Source: Isohypsibius dastychi
Lineage: Eukaryota; Tardigrada; Eutardigrada; Parachela; Isohypsibiidae
Direction: 5' to 3'
NCBI GenBank assembly: GCA_034696485.1
Contig: JAQIWT010000894.1
Coordinates: forward strand, 1 to 14,120
Length of the DNA stretch: 14,120 bases
Shown here: positions 1 to 8,619 of the stretch, piece after piece
How positions within the stretch are numbered: position 1 is the stretch's first letter
Layout of the letters: each line of letters opens with the position of its first letter
Program-made: the position numbers and the translations under genes
Notes under the pieces: generated by a model
Databases searched by the model: none
The model's input: the letters and a program-made list of their open reading frames with translations, nothing else
What the model was told of the DNA's origin: nothing

Positions 1-166
1 AATTTCTTACTTCTGCTCAAAGACTTCTCCATCAGAGTATTCAAAATAAAAATCTGATCATGCAAGCTACGCCCTTTCCGGTATCCAGCTTGATCATCAT
101 TCAAACTACACCACAATTCCATTCGTTTCGCAACAATCGTGGTGCATCACACGTCTGCAATTCTAC

Positions 167-175
167 TATATAAGG
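167..175 (+). promoter_or_regulatory. possible TATA box of C45 copy A
   Basis: TATATAAGG is a good TATA match 217 nt before the ATG at 392. If used, transcription would start near 197-200 and the 5' leader would be about 190 nt and include the AAACCGGTTT palindrome. No equivalent was found at the same place before copy B, so support is weak. Confidence 0.3.
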
Positions 176-291
176 CACTGACTGTACAGTAGAACCTTGT
201 CTAAATTGTAAGATTGTATGAAGTGTTAGCACATAGATAAGCGCATGGCATTGTGCTGAAAGATAGCCGAACGTGATATCAGTTGTCACTT

Positions 292-301
292 AAACCGGTT
301 T
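292..301. promoter_or_regulatory. Grainyhead-type palindrome upstream of C45 copy A
   Basis: AAACCGGTTT is a perfect 10-bp palindrome and contains AACCGGTT, the core bound by Grainyhead/CP2 factors. The same 10-mer, with the same following bases TCRACT, lies 86 nt before the ATG of copy B; here it lies 100 nt before. Most surrounding upstream sequence is not conserved, which suggests selection on the site. Factor identity is an inference from the core motif. Confidence 0.55.
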
Positions 302-391
302 CGACTTTCGAGTCAACATTATTTCGCATAACTAGGTGCTTTGCTCATAAAGATTCCCCGATTTTCCATCCTTGTTCTTAACACTGCTAGT

Positions 392-1902
392 ATGACTCAG
401 AGCGGTCAGTGTCTGCCAGTCATATATGTTCGTGGAACCCACTATCAAGTCGGGTTTGCTATGGTATGTACCTTGCCAACCTTGGAATCAACCGTCATGT
501 CATGTCCACAGAGTAATGTGAAAGTTCATGCAAATTTGCTCGCAGGGCCGCGCCATGCGTGAGCAGATCCAAGAATTCTGCGCTGGATTCTCTTATTTGA
601 AAGACGTTCTGGTGCCTTTTATTGAGACCGACGAGGGAAGAATTGTTTACGAAAAATATCTCAATGGGACTAAACAGCATCTGCCACAATATATTGATGA
701 AATTCGAGGACTGGCTGATGGATGTGGCTTACCGTTCAGTCAGGTACTGAAGCATCTAAATCTGATTCTCCATTCAATTTACCACAGTGCTTCTCAAAAG
801 GTCTTTGTGATGCATATAATGAACGAAATCACCGTCATTATAAACAGCAACCAAGATGGTCGGAAATCTTGCTCAACCATTTTCGTCAAGAATTCTGAAT
901 GCGTAAGAACAGCTCTCTAGCGACCGTTCTTCAGATAATTCTTTAGGCTCTTAGGAAATTCTGGCTCATAACGAAGACGGTTCTCCGGAAATGCAGGACT
1001 CTTGCTTTCTAGTGGTGGCCATCATTGTTGATGATGACGGCGCTGTTGTTGAAAAGTTCACTTCCTTCATTTGGCCGGGACTTCTCCCGGGTTTTGCATT
1101 CAGTTACAACGACGCAGGAATGGTCTTTTCCCTGAACACCCTATGTCCCGTGACAGTACCGACCAATACAGTTCGTCAGTATTCCCATCAAATTTCGTAA
1201 TAGATGACTGAAAGATGTGAAGATAACAGCTTTCTTTTACAGCTGAAGATATTTTTCTACGATCGTTGTTGCGAGCTGGCTCTATCGAGGAGCTCGAGGA
1301 AATGATCCGTACAATTCCCGGATCCGCGCAATGCTGCAGGTACTTGAGTCCTCTTGAAACATATTTTGCTGACACCGTTATATTTTCAAGCTTGAATGTG
1401 GCTTCGACGAAAACTTCCGAAATGGTCAACTATGAATTCCATCCTCCAACAAACGACGGCCCGGCATTCAATCGCCAAACTGTCATCATGCAGACGTCAC
1501 CAAACGATGACTCGGTTCTTGGGAACGGCTATTTATTTCATTTCAACAAGTTGGTCATTCGTTCTTGATGTCCTCAGTAGGTAAATAATAATTCGGTTAA
1601 CGACAGTTTGAATCAATTGTAGCTACGAAAGGATTCAAGGGATTGAAGACACTCAGAGGACAAAAGGTTCAGTTCGACGTGGGGTGAGTGCAAGAGCACT
1701 ACCGAGACCAAAGTCCACGGAAGATGCAGTTGTGATTCTGTCGAATGATGATGACACAGACTTCCCCATTTTTCGAACTCCAAGAGCAACTGACAGGGGA
1801 TCTACTTTAGCGACGGCAGTTTTCGATTTGAAGAAGAATACCCTTAGTATTTACAGGGCTAACCCTAGTGCATCGGACCCTCTGCTGGTGCTTCCTCTGT
1901 GA
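392..1902 (+). CDS. tan-like peptidase C45 acyltransferase/hydrolase, copy A
   Basis: Seven exons: 392-463, 546-743, 801-902, 955-1174, 1243-1339, 1391-1549, 1623-1902; 375 residues. The family (fungal acyl-CoA:6-APA acyltransferase, insect Tan, which hydrolyses N-beta-alanyl-dopamine) consists of Ntn-hydrolases made as self-cleaving precursors. Visible family marks are RGTHYQVGF (14-22), the DEIRGLADG region before exon 3, the predicted nucleophile Cys114 in KSCST, HNED (129-132), PGLLPG (165-170) and a VPEDIFLRSLL block over the exon 4/5 junction. Length is close to Drosophila Tan. No signal peptide is evident. The start is the first ATG in frame with the RGTHY block. Exon lengths all equal those of the neighbouring copy B, which supports the model. 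Oddities: Ser, not the expected Gly, precedes Cys114; two acceptors end in AAG (introns 2 and 5); the donor of intron 6 (GTTGGT) is weak. The substrate is unknown; catecholamine conjugates are only a guess from Tan. Confidence 0.85.
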
Positions 1903-1929
1903 ACAGTAGTCTGATGTTTGTCAGAAGTC

Positions 1930-1935
1930 AATAAA
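1930..1935 (+). terminator. poly(A) signal of C45 copy A
   Basis: AATAAA lies 28 nt after the stop codon, within a short overlapping AATAAATAAA run. The 3' UTR would be very short. Confidence 0.6.
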
Positions 1936-2643
1936 TAAACAAAGAATGATACGTAGGTCTTAACTGCGGGGTTGCAAAATCGCTAAGCCTTTTAGATGCC
2001 ATCGGTTCCTAGTTGTCTTAACATTGTTCCTAGACCTACATAATAGTCCAGAAATCGTGGACTATGACTGAATTTTCGGGATCATGCGTTCTCGCCGTGC
2101 TAGCGGATCTCCTGCTGAGCGCATTTTAATCCAAATTGAGAAATTCACCGTGAGGACTACGTACCTAAACTAGCGAAACCGCGATAGGCGGGATGCAACA
2201 CGGCTTGTCTACCGTGAAAAATGAAGGAACAAGTTTGCTGCGGATCATTAACTTTGGACAATCCTCCTGAGTCTAATCGTAATTTAATATGACACTGAAC
2301 TTCTAGCCTGCGTTATGATATCTCCTCAAAACTTCGTGAACTCGGGCTCAGTTTTCCTGTAGCGGGTTTCATTGACCGCAAAGACAACCGTCTTCATGTA
2401 CTTAGCTGGTTGTTGCAGTACATACCAGGTGTTTACATAGTGCCAACGCGCCAGAAGCCAACGCAGACAAGCAGGACACGAAGCTGCTGTAACAGAATCA
2501 CGGTTGGAATCGTGCAGCGATAACTTATCAAATAGGACACTTGATTGTTACATTCCCAAACCGGTTTCAACTAGGTGATGTAACACAAGCAGCCTTCAAA
2601 CAGACTTTTTCCGACATTGCTTGAGTGTTGCTCCACAACTATC
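1936..2643. other. intergenic spacer between the C45 paralogues
   Basis: There is no convincing coding frame and no leftover exon of a third paralogue in this 708-nt spacer. The only feature with support is the conserved upstream block of copy B (2558-2577). A weak inverted pair, TAGGTCT near 1953 and AGACCTA near 2033, has no clear meaning. Confidence 0.5.
2558..2577. promoter_or_regulatory. Grainyhead-type palindrome plus AACTAGGTG upstream of C45 copy B
   Basis: AAACCGGTTT (2558-2567) runs into AACTAGGTG (2569-2577). Copy A has both pieces, but there they are separated by about 27 extra bases (292-301 and 330-338). The two blocks therefore look ancestral, with one insertion or deletion between them. 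AACCGGTT is the Grainyhead core; the second block has no assigned factor. Confidence 0.55.
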
Positions 2644-4157
2644 ATGGCCCAACAAGGAGAATTCTTGCCAATGATACATCTACGAGGAACTCACTACCAA
2701 GTCGGTTTTGGAATGGTATGTTTGCTCCATTACCTTTGAGCCACACGATTGCTGGAAGTACCACAATAATATACACATGTTACGCTTGATACAGGGCAAA
2801 ACAATGCGTGAGCAGATTCAGACTTTCTTCAGGGATTTCATACACTTCAAAAACGTTCTCATGCCGTTCATCGAGACTGATGATGGCCGGGCTGTTTACG
2901 AAAAGTACCTTAACGGAACCAACCAATACCTCCCACAATATATCGATGAAATTCGAGGACTTGCAGATGGAAGTGGTATACCCTTCAACCAGGTACTCGA
3001 GACGAGCTACTACTGTTCTTTTTGAAGTAACCGGAACGTATTGTCGTTTAATTCCCAGATATTTCTTCTACATATCATGAATGAAGTGGAGATCATTCTG
3101 GCCGGAAAACAAGATAGTGGCAAATCCTGCTCAACTGTTTTTGTCAAGAACCCTCACTCCGTAAACCTGATATTAATTTCTGGATATTTTTCAGAACACA
3201 GTTCTTATTCCAGGAAATTCTGGCTCATAACGAAGACGGAGATCCGGAAATGCAAGACGCCTGTTTTTTGGTCGCAGCAACCATAGTTGATGAAAACGAC
3301 TGCGTTATTGAGAAGTTTACTTCCTTCGTGTATCCAGGCATTCTCCCAGGCGTTGCATTCGCTTACAACCATCACCGAATGATTTTCACAATCAACAGTC
3401 TATCTCCAACCAGAAAGCCCTCGAACTCGATTCGTTTGTCAAAAACTGGTGTTGTTTGTCTGTCTCGAATGTGAACGACTAAAGTTCTTTCATTTCAGCC
3501 GAAGATATTTTTCTTCGATCATTCTTGCGTGCAAGCTCGTTTGAGGAGCTCGAAGAAATGATCCGTACAATCCCTGGGTCAGCGCAGTCTAGCAGGTGAG
3601 TTCTTCACCATTTATGCAGTTCCTGTTCAAACGTATTCTATGGTTCATTCTTCTGAAGTCTTAACGTGGCTTCAACTAAAACCCACATGATGGCGAACTA
3701 CGAATTTTATCCGCCCAACATCGATGGTCTCGCATTTGACCGTCAATCTGTTACTAGCCAATACTCCACTGATGATGAGATTCTTCCTGGAAACGGCTAC
3801 TTGTTTCATTTCAATAAGTAAGCTTCGACTAGTGCAAGAAACAACAATATTCGAAAACTAATACTTGCGCGTTGAAGGTACGAGAGAATTCTGGAAGAAC
3901 AAGAGTCTCAAAATATCACGAGCTCGATTCATCGGGACTTGACAGCAAAACGGGAGGATAAACCAAGCACTGTGAAAGATGTCAAGGCGATACTTGGGAA
4001 CAATGTAGATAATGAATATCCTATCTTTCGAAGACCGACGGAGATGGATCAGAGGTGTACAATCGCTACCGCTGTTTTTGATTTGAAAGAAATGATATTG
4101 AGCGTTTTCCGGAGTAATCCGATTAACTCAAAACCTCTTCTTGTTTTGCCTCTTTGA
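2644..4157 (+). CDS. tan-like peptidase C45 acyltransferase/hydrolase, copy B
   Basis: Seven exons: 2644-2715, 2795-2992, 3059-3160, 3214-3433, 3499-3595, 3659-3817, 3878-4157; 375 residues, each exon the same length as in copy A. About 73% of residues match copy A in exon 2 and about 53% in exon 3, so this is not a recent duplication. Shared marks are RGTHYQVGF (14-22), the predicted nucleophile Cys114 in KSCST, HNED (129-132), the GILPG motif, and SSIHRDL near the start of exon 7, which copy A has lost. Membership of the C45 Ntn-hydrolase family implies autocatalytic cleavage before Cys114 to give two chains. Ser again precedes the Cys. Acceptors of introns 5 and 6 end in AAG. It probably arose by tandem duplication and may have a different substrate or tissue from copy A. 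No AATAAA was found close to the stop. Confidence 0.85.
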
Positions 4158-4822
4158 AAGCACTTCATTGAATTTACTCTCTTGATTATTTTGGGATACC
4201 GAAGATGAGGAACCCAGAATCTAACTCCGCGTAACTCAAAGTTTGGGCAACTTTGCCGGTGTCTGTGATTTTCTGAGTGCGTTTTTTGGGTGTAATAGAA
4301 TCCGGGGATCCTTATGACTAGCACGGTAAGATACGTAATTAACGCATAACTTATGTGCAACGTAAATTTCAGGTGACCTTTCGGGGTCACTCTGACATTT
4401 GACGCATTGATTTGGGAAAGCAATATGAACTGTACACTAAGAAAATTTCGGTTTCAGAGCCGAAGATTGCAAATCATAGCTTTTTTTAAACTTTTCACGC
4501 TGGCAATTCGTCTAACTGGTTAATCAATGGTTGGGGGCAGGGGGGGGGGGTCATGTGCGAAAAGAAAAAGGGCGTTTTCCGTAGATAAAAGTGGTAATGA
4601 TTCTGGTCCGCTGGGCTTCAATTAGAATTCTTGCGTTGAGAGCATTTTCGTAGATTAAAGAACTTTAGTCTACCTTTGCTATGAATTTATAGAAATTACT
4701 ATGAAGTACTATGGATTTTTAGACGCAGTTGCGATATTTTTTGAGCAATGCAAATTCTATTGTAGCACCAGTACATTACGAACTCTGCCTCAAATTTCGC
4801 TCGCCGATTTCAGTGCTTTTCT
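4158..4822. other. intergenic region, no gene seen
   Basis: This AT-rich DNA follows C45 copy B. It has no recognisable coding sequence on either strand; the minus frame at 4049-4423 is mostly a shadow of exon 7. It contains an 11-G homopolymer (4540-4550) preceded by GGGGGCA. AATAGA near 4296 could be a variant poly(A) signal for copy B but is weak. Confidence 0.4.
4540..4550 (+). repeat. poly-G run
   Basis: Eleven consecutive G follow another G5 tract (4533-4537) in otherwise AT-rich DNA. It is a simple homopolymer, likely length-variable and error-prone in sequencing. No regulatory role is indicated. Confidence 0.8.
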
Positions 4823-5140
4823 TTGATTAATTCTAGTCCTATTAGGACCTTTTCGCCTATGAAGGCAAGTGTAGGGATTTTACATTTCATATATACTCGG
4901 CGACAGCCAGCGGGCTCAAACCGAAGTTTTTACAGCCCTCGTCAAAGAAACACTTTGGTCTTCTCCGGACTTCAGGCTTACGATGAGGCTTTGAACAGAA
5001 GGATACGATCCCAATCAATGCCAATGGACTTCAACCCACCCCGGCACCTTTCGGCGCAACCAGCAGGGGGTTGGAACGGAGCACACCAGGCTCATGATTG
5101 CTCATGTTCGGCAAGACTGATGGTAGCTAGATTAAAATAA
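4823..5140 (+). other. unexplained open frame of 105 codons
   Basis: The frame is open from an ATG at 4823 to a TAA at 5138-5140 and lies in a block (about 4900-5115) visibly richer in G+C than its AT-rich flanks. The predicted product is rich in Arg, Ser, Pro and Gln, with no domain, signal peptide or membrane segment that I recognise. It has no partner exons with clear splice sites, and the minus strand of the same block also has long open stretches. It could be a lineage-specific small gene, an exon of a non-coding RNA, or a decayed mobile-element fragment. I do not assign a function. Confidence 0.2.
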
Positions 5141-5557
5141 TCATAATCGCATTCAACGTAGCTCATGCAATCCAGTTTTCTAGACAGGATTGAGACAAAT
5201 TAATATGAATTGAGATATTTCTCAATGAAGCTAGTGATTTCTAAATTTTCAAGTAAAAATATTTTCGGTGCATTTATTTGACCACTTTTCTACAAGGCTA
5301 ATAGAATCGCGCTTAGACATACCGCTAACAAGAGTTTATGTACGAACTTTCGGTAGATGGCGCAAAAGTCCAAGCAATTCCAATAATGAAAATCCCGGGG
5401 AAGTGAATTGCCACGGAAGCAAAAAATTTGGCTGGAAAAGTGAATCTCACTGGAGATACTATCATGCTATCTTCAACTGATTTTTGGGACAATTCAGAAG
5501 GCTACCATATTGCGCATTGCCAGGTGACTGGGGAGCAGTAATGCCACCAACTCCAGT

Positions 5558-5580
5558 GGAATATTTCAATACAATATTCC
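5558..5580. repeat. 8-bp inverted repeat
   Basis: GGAATATT (5558-5565) and AATATTCC (5573-5580) form perfect 8-bp arms around a 7-nt loop. The site lies about 265 nt past the uL2m stop on that gene's downstream side. Confidence 0.6.
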
Positions 5581-5600
5581 GTCAAGATTCCAATATTTCT

Positions 5601-5627
5601 ATAAAATATATTTAATATAAAATATAT
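5601..5627 (+). repeat. AT-rich direct repeat
   Basis: The 11-mer ATAAAATATAT occurs twice, at 5601-5611 and 5617-5627, in a low-complexity A+T tract. Confidence 0.6.
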
Positions 5628-5845
5628 AATGTATGAAAATAAAACCCATCAGGTAAAGTACTTTGATAGACCCGATTATTCCCCCTCAATTAGCCTGATT
5701 TTCACCAGAAACGTAGGTCCAATCCGCAATTATTTTTCATACAAATCAAAGCCAATGCAACATTTTTACAACCCCCCAATCCGCTCGAAATCAATTTTCC
5801 AAAGTGAAATTCATCCAGAAAAAAAAACAGAAACTACTGTTGCTA

Positions 5846-7903
5846 TCAAAGATGACTAAACTGGAAAATCTGTTTCTTTGGCGGCGCCGGTGTCAAATAA
5901 TCTTTCATCGGCTTCGGTGGATGTATCTTCCTTCCACAATATCCGTCTTTCCTATGCCATAATCCGCTCTTCGGTCGAAAACCGCGTCTCCTCGACTCAC
6001 CGGCTTTCCCCCAATCCCAATCGCCCCATTCCGCATTAGAAACTCGTCCAACAGTCGCAATGCACTTTTCCGACACTTTTATTTCTTGTTTACTGGGAAG
6101 TTGTATGACGACAGCTCCGGCCTCTTTTTTCAACACCTGAGCGGAACTTCCGGCGGCAAAGACGCCCCATGTTCCTCCACCTTCCTTGGATTCAACCGAG
6201 GAGACCAATGTTCCCATCGGAAGTGCTCCAACAGCATAGGTGTCGCCTTCAAATGCCCGAACTGAAAATAACAAAAGCGTCAGCTACCAGAAAGACCAGA
6301 CTGTTTTTGGGAGAATATTAGAAATAATATCGGGTAATTCTGGATCACCGCAGAAAATACATGGATACCTGATTACAGGAGCAAAAAAATCAATGCAGTC
6401 ACTTCACCGAAAAGTGTGATGGAAACATCAGAAAAATGAGGCTTTATATTCCCTTTGGGAGTAACTTATTTTTTGTAGGAAGAGAAATTTCAAATCACTG
6501 GAAATGTACTTTGTGGTGCATCTAACAAGTAAGCCGGAAGCCAGATGCATGAAAGTTCATTAAAGAGTCTGTATCAAAACAGTTTTTTTCAGTTCTTCAG
6601 AAATCATGCACTAACCCGAAATTCGGCCAACTGCTCGCGAGCTTTTGATGATCTGACCAGGCTTCATATTCTCCGTGGCAATAATCCATCTTTTCTGGTC
6701 CTGATAACCAATCAGCGCTTTATGCGCAGTCCCGGTTGTGTAAGAATTCCGACCGGCTCCTTTCCGAATTTCCAGAACCTGTAACACAAATCTTCATTTT
6801 CGAATTCAAGGCCAAATGGAAGAAGTTGATTGTTAATATCCAAAAGACATAATCCATGGAACAAACAATTTTAAACTCACGAAAACAAAAACATGAACGG
6901 ACTTCAAACTAAAAATAATTCTCATCAGCCGGAAGGGCAATTTGATAAAAGAAACTGCAAACATCTTTTACGCATGCTGATCGGAAAAGAATGAAGCTTT
7001 TTCGAAAGGTCTGTTAAAGTTCAAAATTTTGTGATAAGTTAGACAATTTAGACTCCAGATTAAAAACCCATGATCTCGACTTCGGCGAACCCGCATATAT
7101 TTTCCTGAACTGAAAAAATAAACTTACCTTTTCTTCAATAGTATCGTCATCCGGTATATATTCCCTCTTCCGGTCCACCCAGAGATATTCCGGTCGAACT
7201 CCCCCACCAATACGGCGATATATAACACGTCCTAAAAACAACGTCAACGAAAATCAAACCAAGTTCACACGTCCCAATTATAATTTTGATCAAGAATCTG
7301 AAGTTTCGAAAACATGCAACCGGAAGCGAGGGGCATTTACAACCCAAGTAACGTGGACCAAATTCCACAGGCTTCCCTTGAAAATCTTCTTCGGCAAAAT
7401 CTCGAAAGGTAACGATATATTAACCAATTTTCAGCCCAACTGACGACTGACCGAAAATAAAATATTACAAAAAAAAACAAACCTGTTAGGGGATGACGAC
7501 CTCCAGTTCGGTGGACTTGCAACGGTTCCGGTGTGTACTCTTTCGGTTTGTCGACCACTTTCCACCTTATAGGCGGAACTTCCAGTTTGGGTTTTGGTTT
7601 GTGTCCCAGGTCCTTCCTATCGAAACTTCGGTTATAGTCCGAGGGCTTGATTCGAGGCGGAAGTTCAGGATAGGCTTCCTTAAAGATCGGTTTGAAATGC
7701 ATCTTATCGAACGTTTCCCGGCCCTCTGGCGTCTTGAAAGAGAAGAGTGTTTTTTCGTTGTTCACGCGGATCCTCCATTCTTTGACTTTCTTGTGGAGAG
7801 GCGAGCTGGTCGAGAAAGAAGAAGTGGGAGAAAATTGGAGAACTTTGAGGGAATTCGAAGAGATCTGTAGAGATGATATCCTGGCGATCAACGAAGAAGC
7901 CAT
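5846..7903 (-). CDS. MRPL2: mitochondrial large-subunit ribosomal protein uL2m
   Basis: Four exons in transcription order: 7903-7483, 7231-7128, 6778-6616, 6261-5846; 367 residues. The protein binds 23S-type rRNA in the mitoribosome large subunit. Recognisable stretches shared with animal MRPL2 are HRTGGR (131-136), RRIGGG, KRWIIATENM (204-213), the GALPMGTL stretch followed by VESKEGG, IQLPSKQ, CIATVGRVSN and the C-terminal SGLWHRKDGYCGRKI block. The N-terminus is Ser-, Arg- and Leu-rich without acidic residues up to a FSTSSP stretch, as expected for a mitochondrial presequence. Length exceeds the human protein (about 305) because of a charged linker between the presequence and the L2 core. 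The ATG at 7903 was chosen for that presequence; the frame stays open upstream to an in-frame ATG at 8248, which would place unrelated sequence before it. It is divergent from the SET gene. Confidence 0.93.
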
Positions 7904-8619
7904 GATCGGCGGACAGAAATACTGCTGATCTAAACTCCTGGCATCTGATAACACGATGCGGGAAGAATTCAACGCAAAAGGACGAAGTGTCAAAAATTTA
8001 AAAAGAAAAACGACGAAAACGTAAACATACTGGTTCCGCTTCGCTAAACCGAAGCGCATATGATCTGACCGATGGAGACACCCCAACTGAAGCAAGCTGG
8101 AGGCCCCCACAGTGATCAAGCGAGTCGAGAACATCCTTTGAACCAACCACACACCGGCTTTGCCAAGTTCAAGGAGAACGCTCCGCTTTGGCTTTGCTCC
8201 GCCCCCGCCACTGGGCGCGATCCGATCCCGCCATTTGAATCCTTTCATCTTCCTTCGCGAAGAAAGACATGCAGATTTATCTGGATCGAACAGAAGCTCC
8301 TTGAGCTTTCACGGCTTTTGAACTGACAATCCAACTCCGCGGTGAAATTTCTGAGTTTGATTTGCCGCGTTGCATCTGCTAAGGTGGCCCATATTTTGCA
8401 CAGCTTGCGACGACGACGATCAGAATCATTTCTTGGAGACCTGTATTGTTTTGGATTTTTCGTGCTTCCCAGAATATTCCGTCTTGGATTCTGGATCTGA
8501 ACTGGTCTCCTGGAACATGTTGCTTGTTTGAATATCCTTTGAAAGTGTGACGAGAAGTTGGAAATTCTCGTTTTATTTCGGAATCAGCACGAACTTTCGT
8601 TCGTTTTACTTCGGAAAAT
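7904..8619. other. intergenic region between uL2m and the SET gene
   Basis: This 716-nt interval separates two divergent start codons, so it must hold both promoters and 5' leaders. No TATA box was found for either gene, in contrast to the histone pair at the right end. It contains a perfect hairpin (8037-8056). An 84-codon plus frame (8072-8326) and the open upstream part of the uL2m frame overlap here; neither resembles a known protein. An in-frame TGA at 8548-8550 precedes the SET start. Confidence 0.5.
8037..8056. repeat. 7-bp perfect inverted repeat in divergent promoter
   Basis: CGCTTCG (8037-8043) and CGAAGCG (8050-8056) are perfect complements around a 6-nt spacer. The site lies 134 nt upstream of the uL2m ATG, so it could be a dyad protein-binding site or an RNA hairpin in a 5' leader. 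Confidence 0.55.

Larger units (their letters stand above)
1..391. other. upstream region of C45 copy A
   Basis: No gene is supported in this stretch; the short frames here look random. It holds a TATA-like run (167-175), a palindromic Grainyhead-type site (292-301) and a second motif, AACTAGGTG (330-338), also found upstream of the downstream paralogue. An upstream gene could end near the window edge (an AATAAAA string lies near 45), but no coding match was recognised. Confidence 0.5.
5141..5845. other. AT-rich intergenic region 3' of uL2m
   Basis: No supported gene. The two plus-strand frames here (5268-5480 and 5629-5859) have no recognisable content. A short hairpin (5558-5580) and an AT-rich direct repeat (5601-5627) lie in it, and the 3' UTR of the minus-strand uL2m gene must occupy its right part. 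No canonical AATAAA was found for that gene. Confidence 0.4.

Noticed and set aside
788-800. Alternative acceptor CAG at 785-787 for C45 copy A exon 3
   Set aside because: It would shift the frame and lose the KSCST block; the AAG acceptor at 798-800 restores frame and the exon length seen in copy B.
7493-7928. Plus-strand frames of 125 and 78 codons
   Set aside because: They are antisense to uL2m exon 1.
8072-8326. 84-codon plus frame between uL2m and the SET gene
   Set aside because: No recognisable motif; it lies in the divergent promoter region and has no splice link to the SET exons.
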